Counted from the stretch's first letter, positions 34,312-43,713 are shown. The stretch is DNA of 47,445 nucleotides from Rhodanobacter lindaniclasticus (GCF_004799035.1 NZ_MWIO01000006.1:1-47445), one strand, 5' to 3'. Notes: generated by a model from the sequence alone, not told the origin. Program-made: numbers and translations.

Positions 34312-35856
34312 TCAGGACTCGCCGGTGGCGAGCTTGCTGTGGCGCATGCCGTAGAGGAAATAGATCGCCAGGCCGATCGCCATCCAGATCACGAAGCGCC
34401 ACATGGTGAGGATGTCCAGCCCGCCGATCAGGTGGAACTGCCCCTCGGTGACCCACGGCCAGCCGATGATCAGGAACAGCGAGAACACGATACCCAGCGG
34501 CGCCAGCAGCCACAGTGCCGGCGTGCGGAAGCGCCGTTCCAGCTCCGGCTGGCGGATGCGCAGGATCAGCACCGAGGCGCAGATCACGATGAACGCGGAC
34601 AAGGTGCCGATGTTCACCAGCTCGGCCAGCTCGCGGATCGGCAGCAGCCCCGCCGCCAGCGCGGTGAACACGCCCAGCATCAGGGTCGGGCGGTGCGGCG
34701 TGCCGTACTTCGGATGCGACTTGGCGAACCACCCCGGCAGCAGGCCGTCACGCGACAGCGCGAACCAGATGCGCGCCGCGCCCAGCATGAAGGCGAACAC
34801 CACGCTGGCGATGCCGCACACCGCGGCGACGTTGATGATGCCGCTGATCCAGTGCAGGTCGCGCGCGGCGAACACCGCGCTGACCGGCGCCGAGCTGGCC
34901 AGGATCATCTCGGTGCACTGGCCGGGCGCCTGCGAGGGATCCACGCAGCCGTTGTAGGGCACCATGCCGGTGAGCACCAGCGAGATGGCCAGGTACATCG
35001 CCATCGCCACGCCCAGCGACGCGACCACCGCCAGCGGCAGGTCGCGCTGCGGGTTCTTCGACTCCTCCGCCGCGGTGGTCAGGGTGTCGTAGCCGAACAC
35101 CGCGAAGAACACGATGCTGGCCGCCGCCAGCATGCCGCCCACGCCGTAGCGGGTGCCGCCGGTGGCCGCCGCGTCGTGCACCAGCGGCGGGATGAACGGG
35201 GTCCAGTTGGCCGTGTTCACGTAGAACGCGCCCACCACCACCACCACGATCACGCCGAGCACCTTGAGCGCCACCACCACGGTATTGAAGCGCGCGCCCA
35301 CCTCGGTGCGTGCCACCTGCAGCGCCGCAACACCCAATGCCACCAGCATCGCGATCAGGTTGATGCCGCGCCCGCTGTCCGGATGCGCCGGATCGTAGGC
35401 CGCCTGCAGGAACACCGGCAGGTGCAGGCCGGTGATCTGGGCGATCAGCGATTGCAGGTAGTTCGAGGTACCTGCCGCGACCACGCCCACGATCAGGGCG
35501 TACTCCACCAGCAGGTCCCAGCCGATGATCCACGCGGGCAATTCGCCCAGCACCGCATAGCCGTAGGTGTAGGCGCTGCCGGTGACCGGGATCATGCCGG
35601 CGAACTCGGCATAGGACAGCGCCGCGCAGGCGCTGCCGATGCCGGCCACCAGGAAGCTGAGGATGATTGCCGGGCCGGCGTTCAGCGCCGCCTCGTTCGG
35701 CGCCAGCACGAACACGCCCACGCCCACGATCGCGCCCACGCCGATGGCGGTGAGCTGCCACACGCCCATGGTGCGGCGGAAATCCCGGCTCGCGCCGGCC
35801 TCGGTCTGCAGTTGCGCGACCGACTTGCTGCGTACCAGTTTGCTGAAGAAACCCAT
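34312..35856 (-). CDS. APC-superfamily cationic amino-acid permease
   Basis: Inner-membrane transporter of 514 residues with 12 or more predicted membrane segments. The N-terminus FRRTMGVWQLTAIGVGAIVGVGVF holds the unwound helix-1 GxGIG-type motif that binds substrate carboxylate in APC proteins, and VFFAVFGYDTLTTAAEESKNP is the conserved segment of the CAT-like/YfnA branch. Substrate is likely a cationic or neutral amino acid; sequence does not decide. AGGGGAG lies seven bases before the start. Single-gene unit flanked by a terminator and a REP element. Confidence 0.92.
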   Translation of the reverse strand: MGFFSKLVRSKSVAQLQTEAGASRDFRRTMGVWQLTAIGVGAIVGVGVFVLAPNEAALNAGPAIILSFLVAGIGSACAALSYAEFAGMIPVTGSAYTYGYAVLGELPAWIIGWDLLVEYALIVGVVAAGTSNYLQSLIAQITGLHLPVFLQAAYDPAHPDSGRGINLIAMLVALGVAALQVARTEVGARFNTVVVALKVLGVIVVVVVGAFYVNTANWTPFIPPLVHDAAATGGTRYGVGGMLAAASIVFFAVFGYDTLTTAAEESKNPQRDLPLAVVASLGVAMAMYLAISLVLTGMVPYNGCVDPSQAPGQCTEMILASSAPVSAVFAARDLHWISGIINVAAVCGIASVVFAFMLGAARIWFALSRDGLLPGWFAKSHPKYGTPHRPTLMLGVFTALAAGLLPIRELAELVNIGTLSAFIVICASVLILRIRQPELERRFRTPALWLLAPLGIVFSLFLIIGWPWVTEGQFHLIGGLDILTMWRFVIWMAIGLAIYFLYGMRHSKLATGES

Positions 35857-35999
35857 AGGGCACTCCCCTTGAAATCAGCCCACAGCATAACAAGTCGCGA
35901 GTATCTGGCCAGGCGGCGGGTTGGCGCTGTGGCGTTTGGATGGCCAAATGAGCGGCGCGCGTGCGCACACTCCTGCGTCGGCCACGGACGGTTCGACGC

Positions 36000-36068
36000 G
36001 TAGGGCGGGCACTGCCCGCCGCTTCTTGCCACGAACGGTGGACAGTCGGCGGGCGGTGCCCGCCCTAC
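36000..36068. repeat. REP-like element supplying the stop codon of the downstream-strand gene
   Basis: GTAGGGCGGGCACTGCCCGC starts at 36000; the inverted arm at 36048-36068 matches with one mismatch. The terminal CTAC of the right arm forms the TAG stop (36065-36067, minus) of the hydroxylase gene. Same family as 30821-30884. Confidence 0.85.
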
Positions 36069-37330
36069 GGGTTGGGAGCAGCGTGCAGGGGTTCGGGCGG
36101 GCGCAGGCCGGCGAGCCAGGGGAGCGCGACGGCGCTGGCGCCGAACAGCACGGCAATCGTCGCGGCGGCGCGTTCGTCGAGCGGGTCGACGCCGAACCAG
36201 CGACCGAGCAGCAGCGGCAGCACCGCGGTCAGCACGGTGCGCAGGCCTTCCAGCCAGAACGCGCGGCGGCGGCCTTCCATCAGCGCACCGATCACGCACA
36301 GGCTGGCCACCATGTACAGCGCGTAGCCGAGCAAGGTGGCGAAATCCGCGTGCGCGGTAAGCCCCAGGAAATGCGTGGCCATGCCCAGCAGCAGGGCGAA
36401 CTGCAACAGGCAGTACGCGACCATCGCCGGCGCCATCGGCGGGTCGTAGACGGCGCGACGGATGTCGTACGCGGGCTTGGGGAAGCGTGCCGCCACGTCG
36501 GCCGGGCGCCAGCCCGGCGGGCGGAACCACACCTGCAACTTGTCGCGCCAGCGTCGCGCATGCCATGCGTCCACCGCCGTCGCCCAGTACACCTCGGCGT
36601 TCGCCCACAGCGGGTTCCAGCTGCGCAGCGGTGCGCGGGTTCCGTAGACCGGCTTGTCGGCATCGTCCTCTTCCACGAAGGTGCCGAACAGGCGATCCCA
36701 CAGGATCAGGATGCCGCCGTAGTTGTGGTCGAGGTAACGATCGTTGGTGGCGTGGTGCGCGCGATGGTTGGACGGCGAACAGAACACGCGGTCGAACCAG
36801 CCGAGCTTGCCGACCTGCTCGGTGTGCACCCAGAACTGGTACAGCAGGTCGATCAGGGCGACGGCCATGAACACTTCCAGCGGGTAGCCGAGCAGCGCCA
36901 TCGGCAGGTAGAAGATCCAGCCGAGCAGGCCGCCGGTGCTGGTCTGGCGCAGCGCGGTGGAGAGGTTGTACTGCTCGCTCTGGTGGTGCACCACGTGCGC
37001 CGCCCACAGGATGTTCACCTCGTGCCCCATCCGGTGCAGCCAGTAATAGAGCAGGTCGTACAGCAGCAGCGCGCTGATCCACACCCACAGGCTGTTTGCC
37101 GGCAGCGCGAACAGCGCCAGATGTTCGACGCACCACGCATAGATGCCCAGCGTGAGCAGCTTGGTGAACACCCCCGCGATCTGCGACATCACGCCCAGGC
37201 CGATGCTGTTGACGGTGTCGTTGCCGCGATAGACGCGCTGGCCGCGTACGCGCGCGACGACGAACTCCAGCGCGATCAGCGCAAAGAAGAACGGCGTCGC
37301 CCAGGTGATGATGAGCTCGGAGGTATTCAT
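36065..37330 (-). CDS. Membrane fatty-acid hydroxylase/sterol desaturase family, alkylglycerol-monooxygenase-like
   Basis: Di-iron membrane oxygenase of 421 residues with several membrane segments. Histidine clusters are HRMGH, HVVHHQSE and HRAHHATND. Beyond the general family, NLSTALRQ, LLYQFWVHTE, NYGGILILWDRLFGTF and RPPGW correspond closely to segments I recall from animal alkylglycerol monooxygenase (TMEM195/AGMO), which cleaves the ether bond of alkylglycerols with tetrahydropterin. Bacterial members have no proven substrate. The ATG overlaps the lysoplasmalogenase stop in ATGA, making it the third gene of a coupled set with GDPD. Its stop codon lies within a REP element, so the last residues may differ from the ancestral end. 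Confidence 0.85.
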   Translation of the reverse strand: MNTSELIITWATPFFFALIALEFVVARVRGQRVYRGNDTVNSIGLGVMSQIAGVFTKLLTLGIYAWCVEHLALFALPANSLWVWISALLLYDLLYYWLHRMGHEVNILWAAHVVHHQSEQYNLSTALRQTSTGGLLGWIFYLPMALLGYPLEVFMAVALIDLLYQFWVHTEQVGKLGWFDRVFCSPSNHRAHHATNDRYLDHNYGGILILWDRLFGTFVEEDDADKPVYGTRAPLRSWNPLWANAEVYWATAVDAWHARRWRDKLQVWFRPPGWRPADVAARFPKPAYDIRRAVYDPPMAPAMVAYCLLQFALLLGMATHFLGLTAHADFATLLGYALYMVASLCVIGALMEGRRRAFWLEGLRTVLTAVLPLLLGRWFGVDPLDERAAATIAVLFGASAVALPWLAGLRPPEPLHAAPNP

Positions 37331-38091
37331 GCCAGCGATGCCTGCATCGCGCCCACCGCGCCATCGTCCCGCGCCACCGAGCGGGCGATGAACCACACCG
37401 CCGCGTAGTAGCTGCCGAGCACCCACACCGCGGCCAGCGGCAAGGCGCCGTGGAAGCGGTCCCACGCCAGCAGGCTGTCGCCGAGCATGAACAGCAGGCC
37501 GCCGATCGCCGCACGCCGCGCCGGTCGTGCCAGCGCATCGCCGGCGTGCGACCACGCGCGTCCCAGCGCCTGCGCCGCCATCGCCGCCAGCACCAGCGCA
37601 TAGACCACCACCGCGCCGCGCAGCGCGGGCGGTATGGACGGCCAAAGCCAGGCCAGGTTCAGTGCCGCCAGCAGCAGGCAGCCGAGCCAGGCCAGCGGAC
37701 GCGTGCCCGGGCGGCTGTCGCCGAGGAAGCCGCTGATGAAGTACAGATGCCCGATGAGAAAGGCCACCAGGCCGGCCACGAACAGATCCGCCGGCCACAT
37801 CAGCAACACGTCGCCGAACAGCGAACAGACCAGCCCGACCACGATCCGGCGCCGATAGCGCGAGGTGATCGGCGGCCACGCCAGCGCCGTGGCGATCACC
37901 AGCACGGTAGCCAGCGGCTTGGCGATCCAGTGCAGCCATTGCCATGCGTCGGCGCCCTCGCCCAGCACGCCGCCGAGCATGGCGGCGAGCGCCGCGCACG
38001 CCACCATCGGCGCGAGGGCGCGGCGGAATGCGGGAGACGTGCTGGCGACAGTGGACATGGGCGACGGGCGTCGTGGCAACGACACGATCAT
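37327..38091 (-). CDS. Lysoplasmalogenase family (YhhN/TMEM86)
   Basis: Membrane hydrolase family that cleaves the vinyl-ether bond of lysoplasmalogens to an aldehyde and a glycerophospho-compound. About 254 residues with eight predicted membrane segments; FGDVLLMWP and GGLLFMLGDSLLAWDRF carry the paired Asp residues of the family (GDxLL... and GDSLLAxxRF). The ATG at 38091 overlaps the GDPD stop as ATGA; an internal ATG at 38058 (243 residues) is possible, since neither has a clear ribosome binding site. Sits between the GDPD and the AGMO-like gene, both overlapping by four bases. Confidence 0.85.
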   Translation of the reverse strand: MIVSLPRRPSPMSTVASTSPAFRRALAPMVACAALAAMLGGVLGEGADAWQWLHWIAKPLATVLVIATALAWPPITSRYRRRIVVGLVCSLFGDVLLMWPADLFVAGLVAFLIGHLYFISGFLGDSRPGTRPLAWLGCLLLAALNLAWLWPSIPPALRGAVVVYALVLAAMAAQALGRAWSHAGDALARPARRAAIGGLLFMLGDSLLAWDRFHGALPLAAVWVLGSYYAAVWFIARSVARDDGAVGAMQASLA

Positions 38092-39167
38092 AGCGAGCTT
38101 TCGCCCTCGCCGGCCCGCACGTGCGCGTCGACTGCCTGCCGCCCGCTGGCCGGATCGTCGGTGAAGAACGCATCGATGCCGGCGTCGAGGTAGGCGTCGA
38201 TCTGCGCGACCAGGCCGGCGCGGTGGCGCGCCTGCGGAGCGTCGCCGCGGCGGAACACCGGGGCGAGGAACGTGTTCTCCGGGCGGAACGTCCACGGATG
38301 CACTTCCAGCCCGACCGCATGCGCGTCGCGCACCAGGCGCGTCGGCGGATCGAGATGGCCGTCGGCATTCCACGGGATGATCGCGCGCAGCTCCGGGCCG
38401 ATCGCATCGGCGTAGCCGGCGACCTCGCGCAAGCCCTCCGCGGTCATCATCCGTGCGTAATCGAGCGTGCCGCCGGCGACGGCCACGTCGTAGGGTTGCG
38501 CCGGCGGCACGTCGAGCAGTTGCAGCAAACGGATGTTCGGGTGCGCGCTGCCGAGCCGTTCGCGCAGGTAGCGCAGGTTGCCGATCTCGAAGGACTGGAT
38601 CTCCACCGTCGCCGTGCGCGTGTGCGCATGCCCGGCGAGCGTGGCCAGCAGCAGGTCTTCCATCGGCAGGCCGAGCTGGCGGAAATGGGTGCCGTGCTTG
38701 ATCTCCGGCACGATGCCGATGAGCCGTCCGCAGGCAGCCGATTCGGCGGCGGCGAGCTCGATCACTTCCTCCAGCGTGGCGATCGGCAGCTGGCCGTCGT
38801 GCGCGGTGCCGCGCAACTGCGGCAGGCGTTCGCGCGTGCGCAGGGTCTTCAGCTCGGCCAGGGTGAAGTCCTCGGTGAACCAGCCACTCGCCGCCACGCC
38901 ATCGATGTGCCGGATCGCGCGGCGCGCGGCGAACTCGTGCCGCTCGCCCACGTCGGTGGTGCTGCCGATCTCGTTCTCGTGGCGCACCACCAGCACGCCG
39001 TCGCGGCTCATCACCAGGTCCGGCTCGATGAAATCCGCGCCGTCGGCGATCGCCCGCGCGTACGACGCCAGCGTGTGCTCCGGCTGCCACGCCGGCGCGC
39101 CGCGATGGCCGATCACGCCGACGCGCGCGGCCAGCGGCTTTTCACGAGGCGTGGAGACCATCGGCAC
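38088..39167 (-). CDS. Glycerophosphodiester phosphodiesterase (GDPD)
   Basis: Hydrolyses glycerophosphodiesters, and in some branches lysophospholipids, to glycerol-3-phosphate or lysophosphatidate and an alcohol. TIM barrel of 359 residues: GVIGHRGAPAWQPEHTLASY with the catalytic His, FIEPDLVMSRDGVLVVRHE with metal ligands and the second His, and PEIKHGTHF. No signal peptide is obvious, so cytoplasmic action is likely. GTG at 39167 has GGAG at a good distance; an ATG six bases on is the alternative. First of three overlapping genes. Confidence 0.9.
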   Translation of the reverse strand: MPMVSTPREKPLAARVGVIGHRGAPAWQPEHTLASYARAIADGADFIEPDLVMSRDGVLVVRHENEIGSTTDVGERHEFAARRAIRHIDGVAASGWFTEDFTLAELKTLRTRERLPQLRGTAHDGQLPIATLEEVIELAAAESAACGRLIGIVPEIKHGTHFRQLGLPMEDLLLATLAGHAHTRTATVEIQSFEIGNLRYLRERLGSAHPNIRLLQLLDVPPAQPYDVAVAGGTLDYARMMTAEGLREVAGYADAIGPELRAIIPWNADGHLDPPTRLVRDAHAVGLEVHPWTFRPENTFLAPVFRRGDAPQARHRAGLVAQIDAYLDAGIDAFFTDDPASGRQAVDAHVRAGEGESSL

Positions 39168-39220
39168 GGCGCACTCCGCGGCAGATCAGGAGGCCAGCAT
39201 AGCCCCGCGCGCGGGGAACC

Positions 39221-39475
39221 TCAGTCGGGCCGATACATCTGGCGATAGACGCGGCTCACCTGCTGCTGCAGGTCGCCGGGTTGCCGCGCCTCGTCGAAGG
39301 CGTCGTTGATCTGCCGCTCGCTCTGGTGCAGCGCGCGCAGGAATACCCGCTCCTCCGCCGACAACCCGAGCTCTTCCATCTGCCGCTCCAGCGCGGCGGC
39401 CTTGTCGGCCACGGCCCCGCCCTCGCCCGGAGGGGGCGTGGCGGACATGGCGGGGTCGGGAATGCGGCGGGTCAT
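39221..39475 (-). CDS. Small hypothetical protein
   Basis: An 84-residue hydrophilic, helical protein (KAAALERQMEELGLSAEER and QRQPGD-like linker before LQQQVSRVYRQMY). I do not recognise the family. The start at 39475 is chosen because the upstream in-frame part is Arg/Ala-rich shadow-like sequence. It lies 53 bases before the GDPD gene on the same strand, so it may be co-transcribed. The 186 bases above it (39476-39661) hold nothing I can support. Confidence 0.55.
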   Translation of the reverse strand: MTRRIPDPAMSATPPPGEGGAVADKAAALERQMEELGLSAEERVFLRALHQSERQINDAFDEARQPGDLQQQVSRVYRQMYRPD

Positions 39476-39661
39476 GCGGACAGGCGAAGCAAGACACTTG
39501 CCAGCGGCCTCGCCCGAACGGGCCGACCGGGCGCCAGCCGCGCCAGCACGGGCCTGGCGCGCTGCACGGCCACCCGTCGCCGCCGCCCGCAACTGCCCCG
39601 GGGCGACAGTCACCAGGCCATGCGTGCCGCGCACGGTCATCACGAAGCTGAACGCGACCGC

Positions 39662-41374
39662 TCACTCGTACACGTGCAGCCGGTCGAACACCCACGCGTA
39701 ATAGGACGGCAGCAGCCCCGGCACCGTGCAGTCGTCGTAGCGGCCATCGCAACGATCGCGCAGGCGGTGGGAGGCGGCGAAGTACGCATCCTGCGGCAGG
39801 CCCGCCGCCTGCAGCACCATGCCGGGCAGGAACGCGATGTCGAGCATCGGATACTGCGGCAGCGCCGGCCCGGCGAAATTGCTCTTGACCATGTAGTAGG
39901 TGAGGTAGTCGCGATACGGTTGCAGCGCCGGCGGCAGCGTGCGCGGCAGGTCGCGGATCATGCCGCCGAAGGACGGCTGGTGGTCGCCGAAATGCATCAG
40001 CACGGTCGGCTGCGGGCGATCGAGGAAGTCGTGCTCCAGCGCGCGCATGGCCAGGTCCGAGTCGTGCAGCCGCGCCAGGTAGGTGTCGAAGTTGAGCGCC
40101 ACCGCCGGCTTCAGCCCCGGCAGCAGGTTGCGGAACGCCGGCGGCAGCGACGACATCGGGTCCTCGTCGTGCGGGCCGTGCTGGTTCAGGGTGAGGATCA
40201 TGATGAACACCGGTTGCCCCGGCCGCTTCACCTTGTCGTAGATGCGCCGGGCCGCGGCGAACATCTGCCGGTCGCTCTCCTCCCACTCGACCAGGCCCAG
40301 CTCGTTGACGTCGTACAGGTGATCGAAACCGTAGTCGCGATACGCGTTGCGGCCGTTGATGAAACTGCCGACGGTGGGATAGATCGCGATGGTGCGGTAA
40401 CCCAGCCGGCGCAGCAGTTGCGGCAGCGAGTCGCGCACGTGCGGCGCCAGCACGTAGGGCGCGTACATGCCCCCCGGGCCGAAGACGTCCTGCGGCATGC
40501 CGGTCAGGCTGGCGAACTCGCTGACCCAGGTGCCGCCGCCGAAGGTATGGGTGCGCAGCACGCCGCTGCCGCGGGTGCGCGCATCGGTCCTGAACATCGC
40601 CGCGCGGCAGGCCGGCACGCGGCAGTCGGTGAAATTGGCCGGATCGAACGTGCTCTCTTCCAGCACCTGCACGATGTCCGGGTACGGTGGCGGACGGCTG
40701 GATGGCACCCCTTGCGCGGCCGCACCCCACACGCGCTGCGCCTCGCCGTCGCCGCTCATCGGCGGCAATCGCACCGCCGCGTCGCGGAAGCTGACGAAGA
40801 AGTTGGTCAGGTGCGCGTCGTCGGAGAGCTTTTCCCAGGTGTTGCGCGCGTGCACCTCGGCAAACGGACCGCCCGGCCACATGCACCACCACCACGCCAG
40901 CACGCCCAGCAGCAGGCCCGCCCCGCGCAGCAACCACGCCGGTCGTGCCCGCCAGGCGGAGAACACGCGCCAGTCCCAGCGCCAGGTGAGGTAGAGCAGC
41001 GGCGGCAACAACACCAGCAGGCCGATGCCGAGCAGGTACAGGTGCGGATAATGGCGCAAGGTGTCAAGCAGGCTGCTGCGCACGTAATAGACGAAATCCG
41101 CCGGCATCAGCTGCTCGTCGAGGTAGCGCAGCTTCATCACCGCGATGAACTTCAGCGCGACGAACAAGCCGCCGGCAAGCAGCAGCGCACTGGCGAAGCG
41201 CGCCAGCACGGCCATCAGCACCACGGCGCTGCACAGCATCAGCGAGGTGACGAACACGCGCTGCAGCGGCAGCGGCTCGCGCCAGGCCGTGCCGGCCACG
41301 CACAGCACGAACAGCAGCACGGCCCCTGCGCACACCGCCGGGCCGCGGATGCGGCGCCATCGAATCGAACGCAT
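39662..41374 (-). CDS. LTA-synthase/sulfatase-like membrane phosphoglycerol transferase
   Basis: Membrane protein of 570 residues with five N-terminal membrane segments (about 15-165) and a periplasmic alkaline-phosphatase-fold domain. The first metal Glu is in VQVLEESTFDP, the nucleophile Thr in THTFGGGTWVSEFASLTG and a later ligand pair in MHFGDHQPSFGG. In Gram-negative cells such proteins decorate periplasmic glucans (OpgB type) or lipids with phosphoglycerol or phosphoethanolamine; the acceptor here is not known. The ATG at 41374 follows a G-rich ribosome binding site; a GTG 12 bases earlier is possible. Divergent from the nucleotidase gene across 125 bases. Confidence 0.88.
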   Translation of the reverse strand: MRSIRWRRIRGPAVCAGAVLLFVLCVAGTAWREPLPLQRVFVTSLMLCSAVVLMAVLARFASALLLAGGLFVALKFIAVMKLRYLDEQLMPADFVYYVRSSLLDTLRHYPHLYLLGIGLLVLLPPLLYLTWRWDWRVFSAWRARPAWLLRGAGLLLGVLAWWWCMWPGGPFAEVHARNTWEKLSDDAHLTNFFVSFRDAAVRLPPMSGDGEAQRVWGAAAQGVPSSRPPPYPDIVQVLEESTFDPANFTDCRVPACRAAMFRTDARTRGSGVLRTHTFGGGTWVSEFASLTGMPQDVFGPGGMYAPYVLAPHVRDSLPQLLRRLGYRTIAIYPTVGSFINGRNAYRDYGFDHLYDVNELGLVEWEESDRQMFAAARRIYDKVKRPGQPVFIMILTLNQHGPHDEDPMSSLPPAFRNLLPGLKPAVALNFDTYLARLHDSDLAMRALEHDFLDRPQPTVLMHFGDHQPSFGGMIRDLPRTLPPALQPYRDYLTYYMVKSNFAGPALPQYPMLDIAFLPGMVLQAAGLPQDAYFAASHRLRDRCDGRYDDCTVPGLLPSYYAWVFDRLHVYE

Positions 41375-41499
41375 GAGCTGAACCACCCCCCCGGCAGGAC
41401 CGAGCCTGCGACCGGCATCTTACGACCTCGCCAGGCGCCGCGGCAGCCGTCCGATCTGCTAGCGTTGGCTGTCCCTCAGCGTCCGTTCCCGGAACCTTC

Positions 41500-43497
41500 A
41501 TGTCTGTCCGATCCACCCCGTTCGCCCTCCCCCTGCTGGCGCTGGCCGCGCTGGCGCTGGCCGGCTGCTCCGCGCTGCCGTGGCGCTCTGGCCGCGTGCC
41601 CGACGGCGCGAGCGCCAAGGTGGCGATCCTGGAAACCACCGACATCCACGCCAACGTGCTCAGCTACGACTACTACCAGTCGAAGGACGATCCCACGGTC
41701 GGTTTCGAGCGCACCGCCACGCTGATCCAGCGCGCCCGCGCCGAATACCCGAACCACTTCCTGTTCGATTCGGGCGACACCATCCAGGGCAGCGTGCTGG
41801 CCGACTACCAGGCACTGGTCAAGCCGGTGGCCTGCGACCAGGAACTGGCGGTGTACCGCGCCATGGACGCGATCGGCTACGACGGCGGCACCCCCGGCAA
41901 CCACGAGTTCAACTATGGCCTGGGCTATCTCTCGCAGGTCACCGGCACGCCGATGAACGTCGACGGCGGCCGCCACACGCATTGCGTCGGGCCACATTTC
42001 CCGCTGGTGCTGGCCAACGTCTACAGCGCGCGCGACGGTGCGCCGATCTTCAAGCCGTGGACGATCGTGCAGAAGACCATCGACGCGTACACGCCCGATG
42101 GCAGCCACATCCGGGTGCCGCTGAAGGTCGGCATCATCGGCTTCACGCCGCCGCCGATCATGCAGTGGGACCAGCACCACCTGGCCGGCAAGGTCACCGT
42201 CGCCGGCGTGGTCGAGGCCGCGCACAAATACCTGCCCGAGCTGCAGGCGCAACACCCGGACCTGATCGTGGCGCTGCTGCACGGCGGCCTCGACACCCAC
42301 CCCTACACCAGCGAGATGGAAAACGCCGGCTGGTACCTGGCCGGCGTGCCCGGCATCGACGTGCTGCTGCTCGGCCACTCGCACACCGAATTCCCCGGCC
42401 CGCGCTATGCCGGCATGAAGGACGTCGACGCCCGCCGCGGTTTCGTGCGCAACGTGCCGGCGGTGATGGGCGGCTTCTTCGGCAAGGATCTCGGCGTGGT
42501 CGCGCTGGTACTGAGCCGCCGGGACGGCCGCTGGGTGGTCGACCTGGACAACAGCCACAGCGAGGTGCGGCCGATCTGCAAGGACAAGCGCGACTGCGTG
42601 CCGGCGGACCCGGCGATCGCACCGCTGGTGGCGAAGGTGCAGCAGGCCGCAGTCGCCTACGTCAACACGCCGATCGGTACGAGCGCGCTGCGCATGAGCA
42701 GCTACTTCGCCGACGAGGGCAACATGACCGCGCTGGCGCCGGTCAACGCCGCGCAGATCGACTACGTGCGCCGCGAACTGCCGCTCACCCACCCCGAACT
42801 GGCCGACGTGCCGGTGCTCGCCGCCGCCGCCGCGTTCCGCACTGGCTTCGGTGGTCCCGCCGACTACACCGACGTGGCCGCCGGACCGCTGACCCTGCGC
42901 AACGCCGCCGACCTGTACTTCTATCCCAACACCCTGGCCGCGGTGAAGATCGACGGCGCCGGCCTCAAGGCCTGGCTGGAGCAATCGGCGCGGCGCTTCA
43001 ACCGCATCGACCCCGAGCAGACCGGCGAGCAGGCGCTGATCAACAGCCGCTACACCGGCTACAACTTCGACCAGATCCAGGGCGGCATCCACTACGTGAT
43101 CGACGTGTCCAAACCGGCCGGCGAGCGCATCACCACGCTCACCTTCCGGGGCAAGCCGGTCGCGCCGACGCAACCGTTCATCGTGGTCACCAACAACTAC
43201 CGCGCCAGCGGCGGCGGCCACTTCCCCGGCCTGGACGGCAGCAACATCGTGCTGGCCGCGCCCGACGGCACGCGCGAGATCCTGGCCCACTGGATCGAGC
43301 ACAGGCAGCACCTCGGCGCAGCCGACCTCGAAGCCACCTCGTGGCGTTTCGCGCCGCTGAAGACGCGCGGCCCGGTGGTGTTCACCGGCGCGGCGAACAA
43401 GCTCGACGTGGCGAAGGCGGCGGGACTGGAACACATCCGCCAGCTGAAGGACAACGGCGACGGCACCGCGGTCTACGCGATCGACCTGTCGCACTGA
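41500..43497 (+). CDS. cpdB: 2',3'-cyclic-nucleotide phosphodiesterase/3'-nucleotidase lipoprotein
   Basis: Periplasmic lipoprotein of 665 residues (lipobox LALAGCS). The calcineurin-like metal site is spread over ETTDIHANV, FDSGDTIQG, GNHEFNYGL, LLHGGLDTHP and GHSHTEFPG; the C-terminal 5'-nucleotidase domain has FYPNTLAAVKIDG, NYRASGGGHFPG and YNFDQIQGG. It frees nucleosides from 2',3'-cyclic and 3'-nucleotides for scavenging. The motif set fits CpdB rather than UshA. Single gene with its own promoter region at 41387-41499. Confidence 0.92.
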   Translation: MSVRSTPFALPLLALAALALAGCSALPWRSGRVPDGASAKVAILETTDIHANVLSYDYYQSKDDPTVGFERTATLIQRARAEYPNHFLFDSGDTIQGSVLADYQALVKPVACDQELAVYRAMDAIGYDGGTPGNHEFNYGLGYLSQVTGTPMNVDGGRHTHCVGPHFPLVLANVYSARDGAPIFKPWTIVQKTIDAYTPDGSHIRVPLKVGIIGFTPPPIMQWDQHHLAGKVTVAGVVEAAHKYLPELQAQHPDLIVALLHGGLDTHPYTSEMENAGWYLAGVPGIDVLLLGHSHTEFPGPRYAGMKDVDARRGFVRNVPAVMGGFFGKDLGVVALVLSRRDGRWVVDLDNSHSEVRPICKDKRDCVPADPAIAPLVAKVQQAAVAYVNTPIGTSALRMSSYFADEGNMTALAPVNAAQIDYVRRELPLTHPELADVPVLAAAAAFRTGFGGPADYTDVAAGPLTLRNAADLYFYPNTLAAVKIDGAGLKAWLEQSARRFNRIDPEQTGEQALINSRYTGYNFDQIQGGIHYVIDVSKPAGERITTLTFRGKPVAPTQPFIVVTNNYRASGGGHFPGLDGSNIVLAAPDGTREILAHWIEHRQHLGAADLEATSWRFAPLKTRGPVVFTGAANKLDVAKAAGLEHIRQLKDNGDGTAVYAIDLSH

Positions 43498-43522
43498 AGC
43501 GGCAAGAGCGACCCCACCCCAA

Positions 43523-43547
43523 CCCTCCCCTGCGATGCAGGGGAGGG
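43523..43547. repeat. Palindromic G/C-rich repeat
   Basis: CCCTCCCCTGC and its perfect complement flank GAT, 26 bases after the cpdB stop. It could also end the cpdB transcript, although no T-run follows. Confidence 0.7.
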
Positions 43548-43609
43548 GGCACGAGCGGCGCGTCTCGACCAACCTGCTCTTCTGCAAACAGACCGCGGAC
43601 CACACTTCT

Positions 43610-43633
43610 CCTCCCCCTGCTCGCAGGGGGAGG
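43610..43633. repeat. Second palindromic G/C-rich repeat
   Basis: CCTCCCCCTGC (43610-43620) and its perfect complement (43623-43633) flank TC. Same family as 43523-43547 and likely paired with it. The 43498-43713 gap holds no gene I can support. Confidence 0.7.
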
Positions 43634-43713
43634 CGGGAAGGGGGTAACGCCTTTGCTCTTGCTCCTCACCCACCGCGCAGCAACAGACTTGCGCACCGCG
43701 CAACGCTGTTCCA

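Noticed and set aside
36065..38407. Fusion of the hydroxylase with upstream sequence into a 780-residue protein
   Set aside because: The added part is Arg/Ala-rich and overlaps the lysoplasmalogenase and GDPD genes in another frame; the ATG at 37330 with ATGA overlap is better.
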